A stretch of 27,665 bases of DNA, from positions 1-27,665 of the forward strand of contig CAYYBG010000026.1 of assembly GCA_964470195.1 (NCBI GenBank), written 5' to 3'. The translations under genes were made by a program, and so were the position numbers. Of this stretch, positions 1 to 7,994 are shown one piece after another (the first letter of the stretch is position 1; every line of letters begins with the position of its first letter). This DNA comes from RFPI01 sp964470195 (GTDB lineage: Bacteria > Pseudomonadota > Gammaproteobacteria > Burkholderiales > Methylophilaceae). Below the pieces are notes generated by a model. It did not search any database, had not been told where the DNA came from, and saw only the letters and a list, made by a program, of their open reading frames with translations.

Positions 1-1
1 T

Positions 2-92
2 TGGCGGAGAAGGGGGGATTTGAACCCCCGAAGGATTATTCACCCTTGCCTGATTTCGAGTCAGGTGCATTCAGCCTCTCTGCCACTTCTCC
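2..92 (-). tRNA. tRNA-Ser (anticodon CGA)
   Basis: On the minus strand the 7-bp acceptor stem GGAGAAG (92-86) pairs with CTTCTCC (12-6), followed by discriminator G (5) and an encoded CCA (4-2). The anticodon stem CCTGA/TCAGG encloses the loop CTCGAAA, so the anticodon is CGA (forward bases 56-58), reading UCG. The T arm is GGGGG-TTCAAAT-CCCCC. The long variable arm and the roughly 91-nt length are typical of class II serine tRNAs. It lies 22 bases downstream of the nadC stop on the same strand, so it may be co-transcribed with nadC or use a promoter inside the nadC 3' end. Confidence 0.96.
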
Positions 93-114
93 GCAAGGTC
101 TTGATATTTTAGCG

Positions 115-978
115 TTATTGAAAGCGCATCGACAAATCGATGGCTTGTATATTTTTGGTGATGTCGCCAGTAGAAATTCTATCTACGCCAGTTAAAGCAA
201 CAGCGCGAACAGTCTCTAGCGTGATCCCCCCTGAGGCTTCTAGAACCGCTCGGTGCTGATTAAATGCAACGGCTTGTTGTAGCTGTTCAAGAGAAAAATT
301 ATCCAGCAAAATCAGTTTAGCGCCAGCCTCTAATGCTTGAGATAGTTGATCTAAGCTTTCTACTTCGATTTGCACGGACAGATGATGTTGACTTGCTAGC
401 AAATTTGCTTGATCTAGAGCGGCCTGAATTGAGCCTGCTGCCATAATGTGATTTTCTTTAATCAGTATCCCATCGTATAAACCTAAACGTTGGTTATGAC
501 CCCCACCGACAGATACCGCATATTTTTGGGCCAATCTCAGGCCTGGGATCGTTTTGCGGGTATCCATAATGCAGGCATTTGTGCCTTGCAATTGTCCGCT
601 GTAACGCTGGCTGACTGTGGCGACAGCAGAAAGAGTTTGCAGAAAATTAAGCGCACAGCGCTCACCACTTAATAGTGCCCGAGCTGGGCCAGTGATGGTG
701 ACTAGGGTTTGATTGGCTTGAACTTGGTCGCCGTCTTGACAATGCCACTTTAGTTGAATTTGTTGAGAAATTTGCGCGAATACTTCATTGCACCAGTCCA
801 CACCACAAAGCACCGCAGTCTCGCGCGCAATAATGGTGGCTTGTGCCAACTTTAGCGGGTCGATGAGCTGAGCGCTGAAGTCAGCAATACCTATGTCCTC
901 AGCCAAGGCACAGGCGACCTGTTGCTGGATATGGGCTTTGAAATCGCCGGATTTGGGATCTAGTAATTGCATACGCAC
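115..978 (-). CDS. nadC: Nicotinate-nucleotide pyrophosphorylase (quinolinate phosphoribosyltransferase)
   Basis: NadC converts quinolinate and PRPP to nicotinate mononucleotide, CO2 and PPi in cytosolic de novo NAD synthesis. The 287-aa length fits the family. The segment at about 140-175 holds the family core, with DTRKT, PGLR, K-YAV, GGG-HN-RLGL and then ILIKENH. These basic and His residues bind the quinolinate carboxylates and PRPP. Near the C-terminus, LILLDN and EASGGI form the typical phosphate-binding end of the TIM-like barrel. The longest frame starts with GTG at 978; an in-frame ATG two codons later (972) is equally possible, and neither has a clear Shine-Dalgarno sequence. It is divergent from the glutathione transferase gene and followed by tRNA-Ser. 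nadA and nadB are not in the window. Confidence 0.95.
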   Translation of the reverse strand: MRMQLLDPKSGDFKAHIQQQVACALAEDIGIADFSAQLIDPLKLAQATIIARETAVLCGVDWCNEVFAQISQQIQLKWHCQDGDQVQANQTLVTITGPARALLSGERCALNFLQTLSAVATVSQRYSGQLQGTNACIMDTRKTIPGLRLAQKYAVSVGGGHNQRLGLYDGILIKENHIMAAGSIQAALDQANLLASQHHLSVQIEVESLDQLSQALEAGAKLILLDNFSLEQLQQAVAFNQHRAVLEASGGITLETVRAVALTGVDRISTGDITKNIQAIDLSMRFQ

Positions 979-1165
979 ATTATAAATGGCTTCATATTAA
1001 TCAGGTGTGCTTGTTGCTTAATGTCATAATAGTCACTTGAAAAACGCACTTTTGCCACCAACAATGTACTAAGCACAATCCATGTTCCAGCTTATTGTCC
1101 TATGATGAAAAAACAAGTATTTACGCTAATCACGATAAGCCACCAATAAAAAAGGATCCAAAACG
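979..1165. promoter_or_regulatory. Divergent intergenic region, nadC / yibF
   Basis: This 187-base region separates two divergent starts and should hold both promoters. On the minus strand a -10-like TATTAT lies at 1031-1026, about 48 bases before the nadC start, without a convincing -35. On the plus strand TTGTCC (1095-1100) is followed after 17 bases by the weak -10 TATTTA (1118-1123). A clear ribosome-binding site, AAAAAGGA, sits just before the yibF ATG. I see no operator-like palindrome. The promoter calls are weak. Confidence 0.3.
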
Positions 1166-1777
1166 ATGATATTACTCTATACCAAGACCAGTCCTTATGC
1201 CCGAAAAGTCAGAATCGTGGCTGCTGAGAAGCGGATTCAATTGGAGTTGCAGGAGGTAGTCTTGGCTGATGTTCAAAATCCTGTACCTGACTTTAATCCT
1301 TTAGGAAAAATTCCAGTACTCATCTTGGATGATGGGGAGTCCTTATATGACTCCAGCGTGATTGTCGACTATTTAGAACAACGCACGCCAGTGGCGCATA
1401 TCTTACCTCAAGATACGCGTAATAGATTTCAAGTCAAACGCTGGGAGGCTTTGGCTGACGGTGTCTGTGATGCAGCAGTGGCTGCGATGATGGAAACTAG
1501 GCGTGCAGAACATTTACAAGATCCCACATGGATAGACAAACAAATGCTGAAATTGACACGTGGGTTAGAACGTATGGAAAACGATTTGGCCGACCGTGAC
1601 TACTGTGTCGGGGAGAGCATGAGCTTGGCCGATATTGCATTAGCCTGCTTGATGGGCTATCTGAATCTGCGCTATCCAGATATCAATTTTGAGCAACGAT
1701 ATCCCAAGCTCGGACAGCACTATAAGCGCATGCAGCAAAGAGAATCTTTTAAAGACACCGCGCCACCAAGTGCTTAG
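1166..1777 (+). CDS. yibF: Glutathione S-transferase family protein, YibF-like
   Basis: A soluble 203-aa protein with the two-domain GST layout. Residues 1-75 are the thioredoxin-like glutathione-binding domain: TSPYARKV, with Ser9 at the usual catalytic Ser/Tyr/Cys position; NPLGKIPVL, holding the cis-Pro; and DSSVIVDYLE, which binds the gamma-glutamyl group of glutathione. An all-helical C-terminal domain follows, with EALADGVCDA and LADIALAC. The EALADG...DA stretch and the C-terminal RESF...T-PP ending resemble E. coli YibF, whose physiological substrate is not firmly known. The start has AAGGA upstream. The stop overlaps the convergent mnmA stop by 4 bases (1774-1777), leaving no room for a terminator between them. 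Confidence 0.88.
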   Translation: MILLYTKTSPYARKVRIVAAEKRIQLELQEVVLADVQNPVPDFNPLGKIPVLILDDGESLYDSSVIVDYLEQRTPVAHILPQDTRNRFQVKRWEALADGVCDAAVAAMMETRRAEHLQDPTWIDKQMLKLTRGLERMENDLADRDYCVGESMSLADIALACLMGYLNLRYPDINFEQRYPKLGQHYKRMQQRESFKDTAPPSA

Positions 1778-2868
1778 ATAGCCGCGTCTATCATGCCGCC
1801 ACCCAAGCATACATTGCTCTCATACACCACCACTGATTGACCGGGTGTGATAGCCCATTGTTTTTGGCCAAAACGAATGGTGCATTGTTGTGCATTTACT
1901 TGGTCAATTTCACACGGCGCATCTGCCTGACGATAGCGAGTTTTGGCGGCATATACCCAGTTCATTTTGGGTAATTCACCACTAATCCAATGCAACTGCC
2001 CAGCCACCAAGCCATCGCTTAACAAGCTAGGATGCTGATGCCCTTGCACCACAATCAATTGATTTTTCTGCATATCTTTTGCTGCCACAAACCAAGGCTC
2101 GCCAGTGCTCTCACGCGAACCACCAATCTTTAATCCCTGCCGTTGTCCCAAGGTGTAGTACATCAAGCCCTCATGCTGGCCGACCAATTTGCCATCGATG
2201 GTAATAATATCGCCAGGCTGACGGGGCAAATAACGGCTGAGAAATTCTTGAAACGGGCGTTCGCCGATAAAACAGATGCCAGTCGAGTCTTTCTTTTCAC
2301 TGGTGACTAAGCCAGCCTGACGTGCCATTTCACGAACTTCACGTTTTAATAACCTACCCAGAGGAAACAGCGTTTTACTTAATTGAGCTTGATTAAGACG
2401 ATATAAAAAATAACTCTGATCTTTGCTGCCATCTTCAGCTTTAAGTAATTGGAAATTACCAGCATGAAATGGATTTTCGCGGACTTGTGCATAATGGCCG
2501 GTGGCAATTAGGTCAGCCCCCAACCCCATTGCATGGTCTAAAAACGCCTTAAATTTAATTTCAGCATTACATAAAATATCAGGATTTGGCGTGCGTCCAG
2601 CTTGATACTCCTCAAGGAAGTTTTGAAAAACTCGATCCTTGTATTCTTTACTGAAATTGACTGCCTCAATTTCAATACCAATTTTATCGGCCACCGCAAC
2701 AGCATCTAGCAAATCTTGTTTGGAAGAACAATACTCATCGGTATCATCATCTTCCCAATTTTTCATAAACAATCCGACCACATCGTAACCTTGCTGTTTT
2801 AACAACAAAGCTGCAACAGAGGAATCGACACCGCCGGAAAGTCCGACCACAACGCGTTTATTTTTCAT
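1774..2868 (-). CDS. mnmA: tRNA-specific 2-thiouridylase MnmA
   Basis: MnmA makes the 2-thio group of 2-thiouridine at wobble position 34 of tRNA-Lys, -Glu and -Gln, using ATP and sulfur relayed from IscS through Tus proteins. At the N-terminus, GLSGGVDSS (residues 9-17) is the PP-loop that adenylates U34. NPDILCN carries the first catalytic cysteine (Cys100) and STGICFIGER the second (Cys199), the pair used in persulfide transfer. The C-terminal beta-barrel, with YTLGQRQGL, completes the 364-aa protein at full family length. It begins 3 bases after the nudJ stop, so the two are almost certainly one transcript, the same pairing as in E. coli. Confidence 0.97.
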   Translation of the reverse strand: MKNKRVVVGLSGGVDSSVAALLLKQQGYDVVGLFMKNWEDDDTDEYCSSKQDLLDAVAVADKIGIEIEAVNFSKEYKDRVFQNFLEEYQAGRTPNPDILCNAEIKFKAFLDHAMGLGADLIATGHYAQVRENPFHAGNFQLLKAEDGSKDQSYFLYRLNQAQLSKTLFPLGRLLKREVREMARQAGLVTSEKKDSTGICFIGERPFQEFLSRYLPRQPGDIITIDGKLVGQHEGLMYYTLGQRQGLKIGGSRESTGEPWFVAAKDMQKNQLIVVQGHQHPSLLSDGLVAGQLHWISGELPKMNWVYAAKTRYRQADAPCEIDQVNAQQCTIRFGQKQWAITPGQSVVVYESNVCLGGGMIDAAI

Positions 2869-2871
2869 AAA

Positions 2872-3318
2872 TCAAACCAAATGACGAATCAGGCTAAGCG
2901 GAAAGCGTTGCCCCATTAAAAAATCATCCACACAACGCAATACCTGCGGACTTCGATGCAAAGCTTGTGTATGCGCTAACTCATCCCTAGACATCCAAAC
3001 AGCGCGAATAATCCCTTGGTCCAACGCCCGCTCTGCATGGTGCTGCCCAAGCTGGCCAACAAAAGCAAAGCGCAGATAAGTCACATCACGATCTGGTTTT
3101 TGCCAGTGATAGATCCCCAATAACTCGGTAGGCTCAAAGCTATAAGCAGTCTCCTCCAAAGTTTCACGGCTCACTGCTTGAAAAAGTGATTCCCCTTGCT
3201 CAAGATGCCCTGCAGGTTGATTGATGCGCATGCCTTCAGCGGTCTCTTCTTCTACCATTAAGAATTTGCCATCTTGATGGATGATGGCAGCGACAGTGGT
3301 GTTGGGTTTCCAAATCAT
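2872..3318 (-). CDS. nudJ: Nudix hydrolase NudJ-like
   Basis: A Nudix-fold pyrophosphatase. In E. coli, NudJ hydrolyses nucleoside di-/triphosphates and the thiamin precursor HMP-PP. The Nudix box (G-x5-E-x7-RE-x2-EE) is complete as GHLEQGESLFQAVSRETLEE, preceded by NQPA as in NudJ. The metal-binding RE..EE residues are all present. I start it at ATG 3318 (MIWKPNTTV...), which gives 148 aa and matches the NudJ N-terminus. The frame stays open to a TTG at 3339, which would add seven unconserved residues. The linkage to mnmA supports the nudJ name over a generic Nudix label. Confidence 0.87.
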   Translation of the reverse strand: MIWKPNTTVAAIIHQDGKFLMVEEETAEGMRINQPAGHLEQGESLFQAVSRETLEETAYSFEPTELLGIYHWQKPDRDVTYLRFAFVGQLGQHHAERALDQGIIRAVWMSRDELAHTQALHRSPQVLRCVDDFLMGQRFPLSLIRHLV

Positions 3319-3386
3319 GTGCGGTTTTCGAGAATACAATAAAACATTATTTTATCTTGGATAGGTTGTTTTTTGCTTTATTCCGA

Positions 3387-3429
3387 CTGGATTCGCTGCA
3401 TATATGGATTAATTCTCTGAGTAATCCAG
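3387..3429. repeat. Inverted/direct repeat before maf
   Basis: TGGATTA (3405-3411) and TAATCCA (3422-3428) form a perfect 7-bp inverted repeat around a 10-base spacer. A second copy of the left arm, CTGGATT (3387-3393), is also complementary to AATCCAG (3423-3429), so two alternative stems can share the same right arm. The site lies between the divergent nudJ and maf genes. It could be an operator or part of the maf-rng leader; no function is shown. Confidence 0.35.
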
Positions 3430-3499
3430 ATAGATCAGCTTCGTTGTCTTGTCGCGCCAGCTTGGGTATGCTCACACTTTTGCTTTTTCAATTTGCACC

Positions 3500-4102
3500 A
3501 TGACGATGATGTATCTAGCTTCTCGCTCGCCCCGCCGAGCAGAGATTTTGCAACAGTTGGCTGTACCTTTTCAGGTTTTGCAGGCGGATGTCGATGAGTC
3601 GGCTTTGCCTGATGAAGTTGCTGTGCTGTATGTACAACGTATTGCTCAGGCTAAGGCTATGCAGGGTTGGCATGTGATGCATCAGCAGGGTTTGCCTGAA
3701 TTGCCATTATTGTCTGCGGATACGACAGTGAGTTGGCAAGGTAAAATTTTAGGTAAACCTGTTGACGCAGATGATGCTTTGTCCATGTTGCGGCAACTAT
3801 CTGGACAATGGCACGAGGTGCATACCGCACTGGCGATGATGACATCGCAAGGTTTATTGACGGCGCTTAGTTCCACCCGAGTTTTGATGAAGTCTTTGAG
3901 CGACTATGAATTGCAGTCTTATGTGGCTACTGGGGAGCCCATGGATAAAGCGGGAGCCTATGGTATTCAGGGCTTAGCGAGCTTGTTTGTGCAACGTATA
4001 GAGGGAAGTTTTAGCGGCGTGATGGGCTTGCCTATCTTTGAAACAGGCGAGCTGTGTCGTCAAGCTGGTATTGATATATTGGCTTTGCAGAATTTGAAAT
4101 GA
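3500..4102 (+). CDS. maf: Maf-family nucleoside triphosphate pyrophosphatase (YhdE type)
   Basis: Maf proteins hydrolyse dTTP, UTP and modified pyrimidine triphosphates to monophosphates and are linked to housecleaning and division arrest. The N-terminal signature MYLASRSPRRAEIL, the central SADTTV with the metal-binding acidic residue, and KAGAYGIQG all match the YhdE subgroup (dTTP/UTP pyrophosphatase). The start at ATG 3500 (200 aa) fits family N-termini; the frame also extends to a TTG at 3449, adding an unconserved stretch. No clear Shine-Dalgarno sequence is seen at either. The rng gene follows after 18 bases, the same maf-rng order as in E. coli, so an operon is likely. Confidence 0.93.
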   Translation: MTMMYLASRSPRRAEILQQLAVPFQVLQADVDESALPDEVAVLYVQRIAQAKAMQGWHVMHQQGLPELPLLSADTTVSWQGKILGKPVDADDALSMLRQLSGQWHEVHTALAMMTSQGLLTALSSTRVLMKSLSDYELQSYVATGEPMDKAGAYGIQGLASLFVQRIEGSFSGVMGLPIFETGELCRQAGIDILALQNLK

Positions 4103-4120
4103 TGATTGGGTATTTGACTG

Positions 4121-5572
4121 ATGAGTGAAGAAATTTTAATTAACATAACCCCACAAGAGAGTCGGGTGGCGGTAGTCGAGCAAGGAGTGGTGCAGGATTT
4201 GCACATCGAGCGTGCCAGTTCGCTTGGCTTGGTGGGTAATATCTACTGGGGAACAGTGTGCCGTGTACTTCCAGGCATGCAGTCGGCATTTGTTGAGTTG
4301 GGTTTTACACGTGCTGCATTTTTGCATGTGGCCGATGTGTTTGAATGTAATATCGAAGGTGACGAGCGTCCTATTCAAGAGGTGTTACAGGAAGGTCAAC
4401 AATTGATGGTGCAAGTTCTAAAAGAACCGATTGGCACCAAGGGGGCTAGGCTGACAACCCAAATTAGCATTGCAGGACGTTTTTTGGTGTATCTCCCTCA
4501 ACAAGATCATATTGGCGTCTCACAACGTATTGAGGATGAGGGGGATAGAGATGCCCTAAAAAATCGTTTAGTGACGTTGTTACCCGAGCAGCATGGCGGT
4601 GGTTATATTATGCGTACCATGTCAGAGACTGCTACTGACGAAGAGCTTACGGCCGATGTCGATTATTTAGATAAGGTTTGGACAAATATCCAACAGCAAG
4701 CTCAATTAAGCAATCAAACGGGCTTGATTTTTAAAGACTTAAATCTGCCAAAGCGCATTTTACGTGATGTGGTGAGTGAGCAAACTAATACTATTTGGGT
4801 GGACTCCAGAGAAACTCTGCAGAGCTTAACTGAGTTTGCTGAGTTATATGCCAGTGCGGCACTGAACAAATTGAAGCTTTATCAAGGTGAGCGACCACTA
4901 TTTGATTTATACCAAGTGGAAGCGGAAATCAATCGTGCGATGTCACGTAAGGTAGATTTAAAATCAGGTGGGTATTTGATCTTTGATCAGACCGAGGCCA
5001 TGACAACAGTGGATGTCAATACTGGTGGTTTTGTCACTGGCAAAAATCTAGCAGATACCATTTTCAAAACCAACCTCGAGGCATCGCAATGTATCGCTCG
5101 CCAACTTCGACTGCGGAATTTAGGGGGGATTATTATTGTCGACTTTATTGATATGGAGGAAGAAACTCACCGCGATGCGGTATTGGAGGAGTTTCAGCGG
5201 GCTTTAAGTAAAGATAGAGCGAGGATTTCGGTCAATGGATTTTCGCCTTTGGGTTTGGTCGAGATGACGCGTAAGCGCACCCGTGAGAGTCTGGCACATT
5301 TACTTTGTGAGCCTTGTCCTTGTTGTAAAGGACGAGGAGAAACGAAAACTGCCGAAACGATTTGCTATGAAATTCTGCGTGAATTATTACGGCATGCTAA
5401 ACAATTTTCTGCCAAAGAATATCGTGTGCTGGCTTCTCCGAAAGTAGTTTCATTTTTGCTGGAAGATGAATCGCAAAGCTTAGCCAATTTGTCAGACTTT
5501 ATCGGCAAGCCAGTTTCTGTTCAGGCAGAGAAAGAGTATTCGCAAGAGACTTTTGATATTGTTTTAATGTAA
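4121..5572 (+). CDS. rng: Ribonuclease G
   Basis: RNase G is the cytosolic endoribonuclease that matures the 5' end of 16S rRNA and takes part in mRNA decay. The 483-aa length and the start (MSEEILINITPQESRVAVVE) match E. coli Rng, without the long C-terminal scaffold of RNase E. An S1-like RNA-binding region lies near residues 35-120 (GNIYWGTVCRVLPGMQSAFVELG). The DNase I-like catalytic region holds TVDVNTGGF and DFIDM, with the two Mg-binding aspartates. CEPCPCCKGRG near residue 400 is the Zn-link (CPxCxGxG) that joins subunits. It ends close to the convergent yggT gene. Confidence 0.97.
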   Translation: MSEEILINITPQESRVAVVEQGVVQDLHIERASSLGLVGNIYWGTVCRVLPGMQSAFVELGFTRAAFLHVADVFECNIEGDERPIQEVLQEGQQLMVQVLKEPIGTKGARLTTQISIAGRFLVYLPQQDHIGVSQRIEDEGDRDALKNRLVTLLPEQHGGGYIMRTMSETATDEELTADVDYLDKVWTNIQQQAQLSNQTGLIFKDLNLPKRILRDVVSEQTNTIWVDSRETLQSLTEFAELYASAALNKLKLYQGERPLFDLYQVEAEINRAMSRKVDLKSGGYLIFDQTEAMTTVDVNTGGFVTGKNLADTIFKTNLEASQCIARQLRLRNLGGIIIVDFIDMEEETHRDAVLEEFQRALSKDRARISVNGFSPLGLVEMTRKRTRESLAHLLCEPCPCCKGRGETKTAETICYEILRELLRHAKQFSAKEYRVLASPKVVSFLLEDESQSLANLSDFIGKPVSVQAEKEYSQETFDIVLM

Positions 5573-5573
5573 T

Positions 5574-5591
5574 GACTTTCTGCTAAAAGTC
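5574..5591. terminator. Weak hairpin between convergent rng and yggT
   Basis: GACTTT (5574-5579) and AAAGTC (5586-5591) form a perfect 6-bp stem with a 6-base loop just after the rng stop, in the 29-base gap between convergent genes. It is AT-rich and has no long U-run after it, so it is at best a weak bidirectional terminator or 3'-end stabiliser. Confidence 0.3.
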
Positions 5592-5601
5592 CATAAGACC
5601 T

Positions 5602-6180
5602 TTATATCCAAGCCAGCACGGCGTTGTTTAAGGGATTGATGCATAAGATTTTTAATAGCTGTGCCAATATCACCACCAAAATCGGCGTTAGGTCTACCCC
5701 TGTGGGTTGCGGAATTAGCTTTCTTAGACGATTTAATATTGGCGCGGTTAATGCATTGAGCACCGGATGATAAGCCATACTTGGGTTGAACCATGAGAGT
5801 AGCGCTTGCAAAATGACAGCATACAGAAAAATATCAATCACCAGCTTGAAAAGCGCGATGCAGGCTAGACCTAAAAATCCCAGCCAAATATGAGCGCCTG
5901 CGACTAACAAAGGAAAATCATTCAGCCAGCGCAACAACACTTGAATCAGATATTCACAAAGCAAGGCCAGTATCAGGCTTGCACTATCCCAGCGTAAAAC
6001 AGGCGGAATAATTTTTCGTAAAGGCAACACGGCGAAATCGCTCAAGCGCATAACCGCAATACAAAAGCTTTCTCGAAATGACGCCCGACAAGTTTGCAAA
6101 ATAAAGCGTAATAAAAAAACTAAGCTGAATAGGCCTAAAATGGATTGCACTAAAAATGAGGTTGCTTGCGAGAAGATCAT
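5602..6180 (-). CDS. yggT: YggT family integral membrane protein
   Basis: A 192-aa inner-membrane protein with two tandem YGGT repeats. Each has a pair of hydrophobic helices, near residues 5-30 and 60-90 in the first half and 100-130 and 155-185 in the second. The repeat signature appears as LLRFILQ in the first half and as LLSWFNP in the second. YggT proteins have been linked to osmotic or ion stress and to cell-envelope/division organisation, but the molecular role is unsettled. It begins 2 bases after the proC stop and follows yggS-proC, a widely conserved order, so it is surely part of that operon. Confidence 0.92.
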   Translation of the reverse strand: MIFSQATSFLVQSILGLFSLVFLLRFILQTCRASFRESFCIAVMRLSDFAVLPLRKIIPPVLRWDSASLILALLCEYLIQVLLRWLNDFPLLVAGAHIWLGFLGLACIALFKLVIDIFLYAVILQALLSWFNPSMAYHPVLNALTAPILNRLRKLIPQPTGVDLTPILVVILAQLLKILCINPLNNAVLAWI

Positions 6181-6182
6181 GG

Positions 6183-7016
6183 CTAATCCTTTCCTAAGAT
6201 TTCACCCAGCGCTTTAGAACGTTCAGCGGCTGCTTTTGCTGCTTGCTTAATGGCTTGTTGCACTTGTTGTTGTTGCAAGATTAACAGGGCTTGTTCAGTG
6301 GTGCCGCCTTTGGAGGTGACTTGTTGTCTAAGCTCAGCTGGGCTGTGCGTGCTTTGTGCTGCGAGTAAACTGGCGCCTACAAAAGTCTCTAAACTTAGTG
6401 CCTGAGCTTGTTGTGGGTCCAAACCTAGTTCAATAGCGGCTTGTTGTAATGCCTCGATAAAATAGAATACATAGGCAGGACCACTGCCAGAAATGGCAGT
6501 AACGGCATCCATCTGTGTCTCGTCATTTAGCCATAGCGTGGCGCCGACTGCTTGCATAATTTGTTGTGCTTGTTGTTGATGTTGCGGACTGACTTGTGGA
6601 AGAGCATATAAAGCAGAAATGCCAGCCTGTATTTGTGCAGGCGTATTTGGCATGACTCGAACGATGTGGACATAGCCACCCAGCCAGCGACTGATGTCCA
6701 GTGCTTTGACTCCAGCGGCAATTGAAATGATTAATTGATGGTGTAATAGGCTTCCGAGAAAAATAGCTAAATCGCGTAATTGTTGTGGTTTGATAGCTAA
6801 CACCACAATGTCAGCTTGGCTGACAGCCGGTAATTGATCGCTGACTTGAACATTGAACTGTTGCTTGAGTTGCTGACGCTTATCTGCGTCGATTTCTATC
6901 ACGGTCACTGATTGCATATCTTGCTGATTATTTTGCAAGCCAGCCAGTAGGGCTTGGGCCATATTGCCGCCGCCGATAAAGCAGATTTTGAGTGCTGGAG
7001 CAGAGGATGATTGCAT
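6183..7016 (-). CDS. proC: Pyrroline-5-carboxylate reductase
   Basis: ProC performs the last step of proline synthesis, reducing 1-pyrroline-5-carboxylate with NAD(P)H in the cytosol. The N-terminal Rossmann fold shows GGGNMAQALLAGL at about residues 15-27. VVLAIKPQ and RVMPNTP are standard core segments. The C-terminal dimerisation domain carries the signature GSGPAYVFYFIEAL with the substrate-binding Ser, and later VTSKGGTTEQAL. Length (277 aa) is normal. It lies 41 bases downstream of yggS and 2 bases upstream of yggT. The coding sequence is unusually rich in Gln codons in its C-terminal half, but the family core is intact. Confidence 0.97.
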   Translation of the reverse strand: MQSSSAPALKICFIGGGNMAQALLAGLQNNQQDMQSVTVIEIDADKRQQLKQQFNVQVSDQLPAVSQADIVVLAIKPQQLRDLAIFLGSLLHHQLIISIAAGVKALDISRWLGGYVHIVRVMPNTPAQIQAGISALYALPQVSPQHQQQAQQIMQAVGATLWLNDETQMDAVTAISGSGPAYVFYFIEALQQAAIELGLDPQQAQALSLETFVGASLLAAQSTHSPAELRQQVTSKGGTTEQALLILQQQQVQQAIKQAAKAAAERSKALGEILGKD

Positions 7017-7057
7017 ATGCTGTTTTTCCCGATACTGAATAATAAGTTAAGTTTGAA

Positions 7058-7786
7058 TTATGTCGGCGCTGAAGTTGAATTGTAATGGCGCTGACCAAAA
7101 ATAGCACTGCCTACCCTAACCATGGTCGCACCTTGTTGAATGGCAAGGGCATAGTCGCTGGACATGCCCATCGATAGCGTATCTAAAGGTTGTTTTAGTT
7201 GACTTCCATAGTGATCATTTAGGTGATGCAGTAGATTGCGCATTTGCGTAAATTGGAGGCTGAGTTGACTTTGCGCTAGACTAGGGTCGGGAATGGTCAT
7301 CAATCCACGCAAACACAAATGAGGCATGTGCATGATCGCTTCTACCAAGCTATTCAGTTGCTCGGGAGCGATGCCACTTTTACTTGCTTCAGCACTGATA
7401 TTAATTTGGATGCAAATATTCAGCGGCTCGCTATGCATGCCTCGTGCGTCATTTAGTCGTTGTGCAATTTTAATTCTATCTACCCCATGCACCCAATCGA
7501 AATGTTGCGCAATCGCGGTTGTTTTATTGCTTTGTATTGGTCCGATGAAGTGCCAATTAATCGCAAGCTCGGACAGCTCTGCTTGTTTGTTAAGTGCCTC
7601 TTGCACATAGTTTTCACCAAAATCTTTTTGCCCAGCTGCAAAAGCCTCACGGATCGCCGATGCGCTTTGGGCTTTACTGACAGCAACTAAGGTAACAGAA
7701 TCTTGTACCATATGGCTTCTGTCACGCTGCTGACTCGCGCTGTTAATGCATTCTCGGACTTGCGCAAGTGATGATGCAATATTCAT
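7058..7786 (-). CDS. yggS: PLP homeostasis protein YggS (PLPBP family)
   Basis: YggS binds pyridoxal 5'-phosphate and controls free PLP and keto-/amino-acid balance; it has no demonstrated catalytic activity. The 242-aa protein has the alanine-racemase-like N-terminal barrel fold. Lys38 in LVAVSKAQ is the PLP Schiff-base lysine. DFGENYVQEA, WHFIGPIQSNK, GLMTIP and the phosphate-binding LSMGMSSDY...VRVGSAIFG are all present. A good Shine-Dalgarno (TAGGAG) lies 9 bases before the ATG. It heads yggS-proC-yggT. The preceding 170 bases to pyrC' hold a possible small membrane ORF rather than pilT, which sits next to yggS in Pseudomonas. Confidence 0.96.
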   Translation of the reverse strand: MNIASSLAQVRECINSASQQRDRSHMVQDSVTLVAVSKAQSASAIREAFAAGQKDFGENYVQEALNKQAELSELAINWHFIGPIQSNKTTAIAQHFDWVHGVDRIKIAQRLNDARGMHSEPLNICIQINISAEASKSGIAPEQLNSLVEAIMHMPHLCLRGLMTIPDPSLAQSQLSLQFTQMRNLLHHLNDHYGSQLKQPLDTLSMGMSSDYALAIQQGATMVRVGSAIFGQRHYNSTSAPT

Positions 7787-7799
7787 ACAAACGCTCCTA

Positions 7800-7994
7800 T
7801 CAAGCCAATTTCCTGTGCCATATTATCTCGCTCATAAAAAACACCCCTAGGCTATCCGACTTCTGTCGAGTAACAATTTTTTCTTTACACCCTGTCTGAT
7901 TTGGCAGATAAATGAATAGCAATGCCCAGAAGACGACTGTCGCTATCAAGATTTTATTAGCGATGAGCTGATGCCTGATAAACCAGCTGGCCAT
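7800..7994 (-). CDS. Possible small membrane protein, 64 aa (uncertain)
   Basis: I do not recognise this frame. It starts with ATG inside the last 38 bases of pyrC', in another frame, and fills the whole gap to yggS, stopping 13 bases before the yggS ATG. Residues 10-31 are a credible transmembrane helix (ILIATVVFWALLFIYLP) after a short basic/aromatic N-terminus; the remainder is polar with several Lys and Arg. No Shine-Dalgarno sequence is visible, so translation would depend on coupling with pyrC'. It may be a chance frame. Its tight fit between two co-oriented genes is the only argument beyond the helix. Confidence 0.2.
   Translation of the reverse strand: MASWFIRHQLIANKILIATVVFWALLFIYLPNQTGCKEKIVTRQKSDSLGVFFMSEIIWHRKLA

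Noticed and set aside
2..92. tRNA-Ser as an integration (att) site
   Set aside because: No integrase and no duplicated tRNA 3' end is visible in the window.
1..195. Plus-strand 64-codon frame at the left edge
   Set aside because: It runs antisense through tRNA-Ser and the nadC end; no protein features.
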